Source: Chromera velia
Taxonomy: Eukaryota > Sar > Chromeraceae
Assembly (NCBI GenBank): GCA_018398765.1
Contig: JAHBMJ010005965.1
Location: 1-30,000, forward strand
DNA length: 30,000 nt
Reading direction: 5' to 3'
The position numbers were made by a program, and so were the translations under genes. Numbering within the stretch: the stretch's first letter is position 1; every line of letters begins with the position of its first letter. This document shows positions 21,979 through 30,000 of the stretch, in pieces. The notes under the pieces were generated by a model, which worked only from the letters and a program-made list of their open reading frames with translations, did no database searches and had not been told where the DNA came from.

Positions 21979-24149
21979 GGAGAGATTGAGACCTGAGAGG
22001 AGAGGAGAGGAGGGAAGGAAGGAGGAGGAGTTTGAATAATTTAAGAAAAGAGACGCGTCGGCATTGGGGGGGGTCGAGATGTGTTAAGGTCTTTGGATGA
22101 ATGGATGGAAGGATGGATGGATGGATGGATGGATAGATGGATGAAGGAAAGGTTGTAGGGTGGAAAGGAAGGAAGCACGCAGAGAAGAGAGACATGCAGT
22201 GAGTGCATCGATTGGGAAGGACAAGTAGGAAGGAATCACGGAGCGAGAAAGGAACACAAAGAACAGCAGAATGAGCAGAAGAGGAAGCGAGGAGGCGGGA
22301 GGAGAGGAAGAGAGGGGAAGGAAGAGGTGCTTCGAAGAAATTCTCGAGGTGTCCCGATGTTTGGTTGGTTGGTTGTGGTGTGTGGGCGGGCCTGCTTGTT
22401 TGTTTGAACGGCTGCCTGCCTGCCTGTCTGCCTGGAGGTTCTGAAAGTCTTTTTCACTCACGCTTCCGCCGACGCGTAAAAGGAAGCAAGGGAACGGGTA
22501 TGTGGGGGGGTTCAAATAAATAATAATGAATGGAATGATCTTTCTTGTGCATTCTGTCTGTGCTTGCTTGCTTGCTTGATTGATTTTTCTTTCTCTCTGT
22601 CCCATCTGCTCTTTTCATTCTGTGTCCTTGTCTGTCTCTGCCTCTTTCTCATTCATTCTGGTGGTCCCTGTCTGCCTGCCTGCCTGTCTGTTTCCCCAAG
22701 GTCATCATTAAAATGACTCGATGCGTGACTAACTAACTAGCTAAATAAGGATCGATGCCACTTCAAAAGAAAGACCTCATTCCCAGAAGCCTAAAGACAA
22801 GAGAAGAGAAGGCAGAAGAGGCGCAAAAGCATTCATTCATTCATTCCGGGTGTGTGCGAGACCAGGAAGAGGAGGAGGAGGAGGACACGATTTTGACAGA
22901 AAGAAAAGAAAGAGGAATCGATGAAGGAAAATGAGGGGGATCTATCTGACCTCTGCTTTCCCTTGTCTCTCTCTCTGCTGACATCCGCTACAAAGTATGA
23001 CGGATTCGGCGCCGTAAAGGAAGAAAGACCACGAGACGCACCTCGAAATAAGACAAGGGAAGGAAGGAAGGAAGGAAGGAGGGAGGGAGCAATCAAAGGA
23101 TGGGCTCTGCTCTAATTTCACATGCCTTTTTTATTTCTAACTCTTTCTCTCTCTCCCTCTCTGTCTGTCTGTGTCTGTCTGTCTGTTCACAAGAACGAAC
23201 GTAGGAGATGCGAAAGCAAGGAGGCCAGAAAGGAAAAAAGGAAAAGAGTGGAGGAGAGGAAGGAACAGAATAAGGTTCAGGGTGTGCGTGCGCTCTATTG
23301 AAAAGAAGCTCATTGATCAGAAAGCTCTCTGGCTGGCCTGGCGGCATGGTTTGGATGGAACTTTCTTTCTTTGAAGGTCCCACCGGTGTGCCTTCCTTGA
23401 CGGCACCCCGTGGCCGTGCGTGCAGCTTTCTGGCCTTGATGGTAGACGATTCATCTTATCTCTCGATGGTTGGACGGATCGATGGATGGATGGATGGATG
23501 CTTGAGTCAAAAGGAAGGAAACCAGGACTCCAGGAGTCTGAGAGAGCGCGTGTCTGCATAGACTTTCTCGCCCTCTTACGTCTCACCCGCGCATCCAATG
23601 TGGAAATGAACAGGAAGACATCTGACAGTTGTCGAATGAACTTCATGCATCCGAAAAGCACTTGAGCAGACAGTGCATGAGCATCTAGCTAGCTCGACGG
23701 CACGAGCTTCGACACGCAGGGCACGCGAACACACACACACACACACGCACGCACGCGCGCATGCATCTTTCGGCTCGACCGGCACGTCGGTCAGTCGCTA
23801 GGTCAGTCGACCTTTGCAGCAGGATCCCGGCCTGGCAGGATCCATTGATTGGAAAAAACCCTTCCCCGGCCCTGGGCCCTGGCAGAGTCCAGGCACACGT
23901 ATATGCAAAGGTGCTGCAGACCTCCTGGGGTCACCTCCAAGACAGTCAAGAGACCATGACTGCGTGACTAGCTGCGTGAACGTCATCCGCATGCACGCCA
24001 CATCACGCCACCATGCAAGCCTGCCTTCTAAAAACTTGTATCTGCTGCATGGTGTCGTAGTGCATGTGCGACATACCCTGTAGGACATGCCGTCATGGGC
24101 CGTCAACAGACTGAGTTTCAGCCTAGGTTTCAGCAAAAACGAGTCGTGT
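21979..24149. other. Microsatellite-rich intergenic DNA
   Basis: The 3' untranslated region of the RRM gene should lie at the left. Simple repeats include GGAT at about 22095-22145, TTGC at about 22560-22580, TGCC at about 22670-22690, GGAA at about 23056-23085, TGTC at about 23160-23185, ATGG at about 23477-23500 and ACAC/ACGC at about 23730-23762. Short frames on both strands lack domains or convincing splice sites. No gene is supported. Confidence 0.5.
22095..22145. repeat. (GGAT)n microsatellite
   Basis: About twelve GGAT units with AGAT and GGAA variants, downstream of the RRM gene. Confidence 0.9.
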
Positions 24150-25463
24150 TGACCTGCTCCGTGAGTTGTGAATCCAAAGTTTTCCCATCATTTTCTATAA
24201 AGTTAGGCAGCCCAGCTAGCAGCCTACCTAGGCTTTAAAAATCGAGAAAATTCTAGCTATAAACTATAACCTATTGGATATAAATAGCTTGTTAAAGCCT
24301 ACATATTACTTCGTGCTGGACCGTATGACGGCAAAAACCTTAGTACATATAAGTGATAAGTGATTTAGTGGTACCCTAGAGCACTGTTGCCGTTTTGTCT
24401 TATAAAGGTCGCCCCCACAAACGGCAGGGGGGTGTGCCTCACTCCTTAGGCTCAGACCACACCCCGTGGCCCGCCTAGTTTCTCAGGCCGCGATCAACAT
24501 ATACACCTGCTCTAGATACAGCTTAGGAAATTCGTGTAGGCTATAGTGTAGCACTTCTATGAAGTAGTGGCGGCGCGGACGCACTTTTTATGGATAGGAC
24601 GTACGTAGTATACGCGCGGCCTGGCCTCAAGGCCCAGTCATGGCCGGGACCGCTCTATCTCTATAGCTGCCACTAAAATTGGAAAGCCTGCATGCTATCA
24701 TACATGTAGCATTATTGTTTGATAACGTCAGACTCGGTCAGAGCTTTCTTTAGCAAATTCAAAAAGTTCGATCAAACTCGATGCAATTAAAGAAGAATAA
24801 ACGCTAAATGAGCACGAGATGTGTGCTAGACTATAAGAACGAATACCTAGCTACACACGAAGACAGAAATAAAGACTCACAAAGAAATCGATCCGTAGGT
24901 CCTTATTCCAGAGAAAGTCGTTTCAGAGTGGCAAGCAGAGAGCCACTCTCAGAGGAAAAACGTTCAATTCTAGCAATCGATCGAGATAAAACAATGAGAA
25001 ATTTTGTGAGTCAAAATATATACGAGAGGAGACGCCTGATGGAGTCCCTGCGTGCGGGAACCCCGGAAAGCCCCAAACGAAAAGTGAAAGAGTTCTAGAG
25101 ATGACAATCACTTGCATAAACAATCGGGACTTAGCGTGTGTCACTCAACGTGCAATCACTGACAGGAGAGGCGAGCCAGGATCAGTCAAAGAGAGAGAAG
25201 CGCATGGAAAGATGAATATCATGCGTGAGGCGAGCCGACCAGTGGTGGCGCGCGCAGTATTTAAGGATCCGGATGGGAACTTACGCGCTTTAAAAATCAA
25301 TTCGCTCGGTATACGCCCCTTACCAAACGGAAAGAGAGAAAAGAAGTGTGCATCGACAAGCAAAGAACAGGAGCAGCATGCTTCTGGAACATTACGTGGC
25401 TTCTTCTTTCTACAGCGGTAGCTGACAAAACCGGGAAACAAACAAAATGCTCTCATGCGGTCA
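24150..25463 (-). repeat. Possible 3' LTR of the copia element
   Basis: The right boundary is placed where a purine-rich tract on the minus strand (25464-25490) meets TGACCGC. The left boundary is a guess, where the plus strand begins TGACC at 24150. That gives a TG...CA segment with TGACC/GGTCA ends and a length of 1,314 bp. The other LTR would lie beyond 30000, so the call cannot be tested here. Two adjoining plus-strand frames (24808-25098 and 25101-25421) lie inside and have no recognised domain. Confidence 0.3.
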
Positions 25464-25815
25464 GCTCCTCCCCATCCCCCTTTCTTTCCTTCTCCATCGT
25501 CGTGCGGTCATGCAGAGCAAGAGGAGGAAGAGAAGACACAATCTCGCTCCCAAACACCGAAGAAAGAGAGGGAGAGGGACTCATGAGATGAGTCAGAACG
25601 CCAAGGTCGAGCGCCTTCGTGAGGAGGTCAGAGAGGTTGGAATCGGTGGGAATCTTGAAGATGCCAATCCTGTGTTGCTCAACTAAGTCAGTGGCGGCCT
25701 GGAGGGGAACGACACAAGCCTTGTCCTGCATCTCTTGGATAATGGGGAGGAGGGCACGCTCGGCAGAAAAAGAGGTGCCAGACAACAGCAGAGACAAAAC
25801 GTTCGCTGCATTATG
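25453..25815 (-). pseudogene. RNase H end in a shifted frame, and polypurine tract
   Basis: After a one-base type frameshift near 25800-25830, a different frame carries the expected copia RNase H ending. It reads LVEQHRIGIFKIPTDSNL and then a SDLLTKALDL motif, which matches the usual PTDxxLADxLTKxL end. The expected last catalytic Asp region falls at the break and may be lost. The frame ends with TGA at 25453-25455, overlapping a purine-rich tract. Confidence 0.75.
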
Positions 25816-27836
25816 TTGAAGTAGAAGGGGGCGGTACAGTTCGCAAAATGCAGTGCGGCGTCAATGCTTTCCTCCAGAGCGAGCACCTCTGCTCTTGTAA
25901 TTGATCTTGCTACGCGGGACTGCCTCCTGCTTTTCCAAATGAGAGGTGAGTTGTTGATAAAAACAACCCAGCCCGTCTGAGGATGTGGGGAGGCGGCGTT
26001 GCCAAACGATGAGTCCCCGTGCTTGATGGTAGTCAGCTTGATCGGGTCGGAGGAAGGACAGACGTGGATCCCAAGAGATGGGTGCGAACGGAGGTAGCGC
26101 ACCGTTTGGAGGAGAAGACAAAGAGCCCTCTCGGTCGGGGACGCCAGAAAACGTGACAGGTACGAGTGCGTGGGAGCGACATCTAGCCATGTGCAGCTCG
26201 CCAGGTAGCCTACCTGCCCGAGCAGGGTTCGGAAGACCTTCATACCTGCGACAGACAGCAGAGGAGAGGTGTCGTCTTCATGCGTAGACCCGACAGGGAG
26301 AGGCTTGTCTGCACCTCGGTCAGAGCCGGCCATATCAGAAGGGAGGACAAGGGAGGCGACGTAGTCATGTTGGTGGCAGAACACGCCGGTGGTAGAGACG
26401 TCGAACTGTACACCAACAAAATGACCCTCCGAGAGATTGGTGTAATCGCCGTACGTCACGATGTCCTTGAGGGGGTCGATGGTAGCTGCCGCATCCTTCC
26501 CGATACCCAAAATGAGCTGGTCGTCACAGTAGGTGGCCAAAAGAGCACGAAGCTCACCATCGGCACTACGCAACACCCACATGCCCGGAAAGAGCGTTGG
26601 CTCCCATCCAAGGGAGCGGAGGACGGAGGTAAGAAAATCCTTGAAGACCTTGCCTGCGTCGGGCAAGCCGTAGACGGCCTTGCGGAGGACCCAGAGAAAC
26701 TGCCCATGGTCTGGGTGGTCGGAAGGGGGGATGGCAGCGAGGGGGGGGCGATCAAGAGGCAACGGGGCTTGTAGGTACGCTTGCACGACATCGGCCTTCT
26801 GAAGGGAAAGGTTGATGCCTCAACGCTTGCAAGCGTCCAACGCAATCTGCAGGACAATGCGCACAGCTTCGGGGGGGCAGAGTCGGGTGGCGACGCTCAA
26901 ACCCTCCCGAGGGACCTGCTTGCCGTTGATGACGGTGCGTGTCTTGAACTTGTGCGTGCCGTCGTTCTGAAGCTTCTTGGTGTATACACGGAGGAGAGGG
27001 ACGCGAGGAACGTTCCTTGGGACCTCAGAGATCGGAGTCCTGATGTAGACCTCCCGATCGATCCATCCCTGATCCTCCTTCTGGTTTGCGAAACAGACAA
27101 GCTGACGGGAAGCAGGACACAGATATTTCAAACTCACTGGTCGGTGTGTGGTTGCAGTATGCACCGACAGATCAATAGAAGCAAGAAAAGTGACAGTAGA
27201 TGCGACAGAAGGGTCAGACAAACAAGTACCTGGATACTTATAGAAATGACACCCATCCGAGCCAGAGGCAAAATGAGAGTAGAGAGAAGGGGGAAGACGA
27301 GACCCGCGATTGCCCCGCGAACGCTCCATCTCGAAGCCTGCTGCCGTGATCTGACCGTGCAACAGTTCAACAATCTCTGCCGCACGCTTGGAAGCGTGCT
27401 TATCGTACGAGACATACCCCCCTCCTGAGAAATAGTAGCCCGGTGCCCACTGCCTGTAGGACAGAGCACATCGCTGGTGGGAACCCCACGCATGGACCTC
27501 ATACCGGACATCACCCTCTGCTGCTCCATCACTCGGCAGGACACCAAAGATTTCTCCTACCCATAGGAGTGAATGCTTGGGAGAACGACCAATCACCATC
27601 GTGCCTGGCTGTAGCGGGGCAGGCATGACGGGGAAAGGAGAGGCGAGAGGGGGAGTTGCTGGCGGGGCAGACTCGGGGATCAGCTGCTGAGTGGGCTGCG
27701 AGGACAGAGACGGGTCCATTGCATGGACAGCAGGCAAGTCAGCAGGAGGCAAAGGGGCAGGGGTCGTCACAGTGTCAGGGGGGGACTTAGTCATTGGGTC
27801 GGGACCAAAGAGGGGGACAAAGGCTGCTGTCTCCTA
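25810..27836 (-). pseudogene. Copia polyprotein, linker, reverse transcriptase and RNase H
   Basis: After TAG 27834-27836 comes a proline-rich linker. A WVGEIFGVLPSDG...RYEVHAWG segment of unknown role follows, and then the reverse transcriptase. Its motifs include KTRTVINGKQVPREGL, the ADVVQAYLQA aspartate motif, VLRKAVYGLPDAGKVF and the catalytic YCDD (26520-26531). TGA 26820-26822 lies just upstream of the ADVVQAYL motif. RNase H follows with HGDSSFGN and WKSRRQSRVARSITRAEVLA, which hold the first catalytic Asp and Glu. An upstream stop and the later frameshift make it non-functional under the standard code. Confidence 0.85.
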
Positions 27837-28994
27837 TTCCTGAAGCAGAGTCAGAGCAGCATCAGCGGAGGAAGGAAGTGAGGCGGAATCTCTCCACCCT
27901 GCGCGTTCGGCCAGAGTAGCACCTTGGGGATTGGGTTGAGTGTGTATGATGCCAGATGGGACAGGGCGGACGGCTGGACGGAGCTGGTGAGGCGATGCGG
28001 TGGTCTGTTGGGGGCGGAGGGACTCATCGGTAGCTACGATTTCGTAGAAGTGTTCGTTCTCAACGGAGACAACGCGATAGGGGGCCTAAACGGGGCCACA
28101 CTTGTGACCTTGACCTGATCGACCCCCCCCTCCAGAGGCATCCTGGTTGTACATAATAATGTCTCCCACACAATAAGTCCACAAAGCAGACGGGCGGGGA
28201 GGGTGGGCAGAGGGGAAAGAACGGTGAACACAAGACAGCGAACCAGGGAGGGCAGCGGCTGTGTGACGAGAACCCCCCCCCTACACTGATATTCGGTTGT
28301 TCAAACGTCGAATCGCCTCATCATGGATCTCAGGCCATGAGCTGCCGAGGAGCTGACGCTCAAGGAGGAGAGAGCGGATGGAGGCAAGCACCTCTCTCTG
28401 CCATCGTTCGGATAAGGAGTTGCCGTCCTTGTAGCCGGAGGGGGCGAATGAGAGACGGAAGCCCCGATGCTTGGAGAGCTCAATGAGGGGAGCGTTTGCA
28501 AACTCAGACCCCTGGTCGTATCAGATCTCCTCTGGGACCCCAAAACGAGGGAACCATACGTTTTCAAGGAAAGCGACAGTCTCGTGGCTGTTAGGATGAG
28601 CAGTAAAGCGAGGGGCAAGGCCATAAGGGATGAAATCCTCCAGCACCGTGAGTTGATGAGTCGGACCGCAGTCAGATGCCCCCAAATACAGGCTGTCAAG
28701 GTGCAGCCTCGCCCCCACGTATGCCCCCTTGGTGAAAGAGACACCGGAGATGGAGAAACCAACCGGGCCCTTCACCTGCGGACACTCAGGGCAAAAAGAG
28801 AGAACACGAGCAACACACGTTCGAATGGTAGTGAGCAGGAGTTCGAAAGAGAAATGAAAGAGGAGTTGAGCTATCACTTCCTTCATGCCCGTATATACAC
28901 ACTCGCAATGAACCCCGCGAACCAAATCCCAAAAATCAGAAGCAGTAAAAATCTTGACTGTGCCTGTCTGTTTGAGTTGAATCGTAAACGTGAG
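27837..28994 (-). pseudogene. Copia polyprotein, integrase region, broken by stops
   Basis: A CPEC knuckle is followed by the integrase core. The first aspartate is in RLHLDSLYL, the second in YDQGSEF and the glutamate in SLSERW, with 35 residues between the last two, as in DD35E integrases. A TGA sits immediately before YDQGSEF, and TAG codons at 28281-28283 and 28086-28088 interrupt the C-terminal part. That part contains VGDIIMYNQ and then APYRVVSVENEHFYEIV, which looks like an SH3-type integrase C-terminus. The frame itself is unshifted throughout. Confidence 0.8.
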
Positions 28995-30000
28995 TTAAAA
29001 AAACTCGAACTCAGAGAGAGAAGGTTCAGATTCATCGACAGAGAGAGATTCAGAGGGGGGAGAATCGCGGTCCTCAGAAAAAGAAACAGAAAGAGAAGGG
29101 ACATCACCGCCAGTGGTTGCTTTCACAGAATCCTGCGCTGTAGTGGACGCCCCGTCTGCGAGCCCGCCTGGACGCGCTGGCTCCTTCAATCCCTCAACTC
29201 CCTCTTCAGAGGGGACAGACACCTCCTCCGGAGACACAGATATGCACACGCCCTCAGGTGTCTCTCCTCCAGATACACAAACACGCACTCCCTCAGGTGC
29301 CTCTCCCATAGACACAGGAACCTCGACACCCGCAATGCCCTCTGGAGGTGAGTGTAGAGCAGGGGTGGTGGTGGGAGAGGTGGTAATGCACATGGCAAAA
29401 GGAAGAGGACGGAAGGGGGCAGAGTTATCGATCTCGTCCTCCGACTCATTGGGATCATCTTCCAGGGGGGGAGGCTTGTCGTCGGACTCATCTGAGCCCA
29501 CCAACGAAGGTGGGGAATCGTCATCTTGGACGAGAGGGAGGCCGTAATACTCCCCGAGGTCGATCCATGTCAAGGTGACATCAGGCCCAGAGGGCGATGG
29601 GATCACTATGACATTATCTTTGTAATCCATCTTCACAGGGAGCCATTGGGCAAGGGCTTTTGAAAAGAGGAAAGGGATCGAAGACTGTGGAAAGATAAGG
29701 AAGGTAATGGACTCAAGACGGTCACCGAAGATAACGTTATCAAGCGTGACAGAATGGGTGGCGTAGACGACGGCTCCGGAAGCCTCAGAGGAGTCGTTGC
29801 GACCAGCAGTCCGCACAGGGACTGAGGTGTTGAGTACCTTCATGGTGTAAGTGATGGAGGCGGAGACCTGTTCAAGGTAGAGCTCACCGACGGCCTCAAC
29901 AGTTGCCCCGTTGTCTTTGCCGAAATGAGGGCCGTGTACCAAATCAGGGGAGATGACGGAAGTAGAGGTAAAAGAAACGGTCGCGCAGTGAACGTTGGCG
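28995..30000 (-). pseudogene. Copia polyprotein, protease-like region (partial)
   Basis: The frame enters open from beyond 30000 and ends at TAA 28995-28997. The first 120 or so residues resemble the second half of a retropepsin: a GATVEAVGELYL flap-like stretch and an SIPFLFSKALAQWLPVKMDY segment followed by a DNVIVIP strand. The catalytic D-T/S-G would lie off the window. After that comes a long Pro/Ser/Glu/Asp-rich linker with repeated (G)EAPEGV and GETPEGV units. The first TAA falls at the end of the linker, in the same frame as the integrase that follows. Protease assignment is by resemblance and moderate only. Confidence 0.55.

Larger units (their letters stand above)
25453..30000 (-). 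mobile_element. Degenerate Ty1/copia retrotransposon, 3' part
   Basis: Reading the minus strand from 30000 downward, the order is protease-like region, integrase, reverse transcriptase, RNase H. Integrase ahead of reverse transcriptase is the Ty1/copia order. From 30000 to about 25810 all of these lie in one reading frame, broken by stops at 28995-28997 (TAA), 28521-28523 (TGA), 28281-28283 (TAG), 28086-28088 (TAG), 27834-27836 (TAG) and 26820-26822 (TGA). A single frameshift near 25800-25830 is needed to reach the end of RNase H. The frame then stops with TGA at 25453-25455, at a purine-rich tract typical of a polypurine primer site. Gag, the primer-binding site and the 5' LTR are off the window. 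Confidence 0.9.

Noticed and set aside
22084-24136. Several 60-170 codon frames downstream of the RRM gene
   Set aside because: They are built from microsatellites or lack any motif, and I found no set of exons that keeps phase.
25453-30000. Stop-codon reassignment in this genome
   Set aside because: The three host genes end normally at TAA, TAA and TAG with no internal stops, and all three stop types occur inside the retroelement, so decay is simpler than recoding.

Overview
The window looks like nuclear DNA of a microbial eukaryote. Genes are split by many GT-AG introns, one protein begins with a secretory signal peptide on its own exon, microsatellites crowd the introns, and a decayed Ty1/copia retrotransposon fills the right end. 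A chromerid-like or other algal protist fits, but that is inference: no rRNA or organellar marker is present. No prokaryotic features were seen.

Layout. 1-1262 is AT-rich sequence without a supported gene. 1263-2561 (minus) is a three-exon gene for a secreted, probably beta-rich protein of 332 aa. About 3430-4850 is a degenerate minisatellite of 60-75 bp units. 4851-8046 is gene-free and AT-rich. It holds a 350-bp MITE-like inverted-repeat element and two copies of a 43-bp hairpin-bearing repeat 2.04 kb apart. 8047-19278 (minus) is one long gene that I rebuilt as 20 exons in a continuous frame (971 aa). Its N-terminal half is a sugar nucleotidyltransferase (NTP_transferase) domain and its C-terminal half is a glucuronokinase-type GHMP kinase. 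19279-20044 is a divergent promoter region. 20045-21978 (plus) is a two-exon gene for an RD/RS-like RNA-binding protein with two RRMs (550 aa). 21979-24149 is microsatellite-rich and gene-free. About 24150-30000 (minus) is the 3' part of a copia element with protease-like, integrase, reverse transcriptase and RNase H regions. All lie in one frame interrupted by six stop codons and one late frameshift.

How the genes work together. The kinase/nucleotidyltransferase fusion would make a sugar-1-phosphate and then its nucleotide sugar on one polypeptide. By homology the sugar is glucuronate and the product UDP-glucuronate, a precursor for cell-wall or extracellular glycans. The RRM gene is divergently arranged with it and could share control sequences. 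The retroelement cannot encode an intact polyprotein under the standard code.

The most unusual signals are the fused enzyme, splice donors sitting inside GTCA tandem repeats, an in-frame 72-bp duplication that doubles a splice acceptor around a hairpin, and a retroelement whose stop codons are all compatible with C-to-T change.
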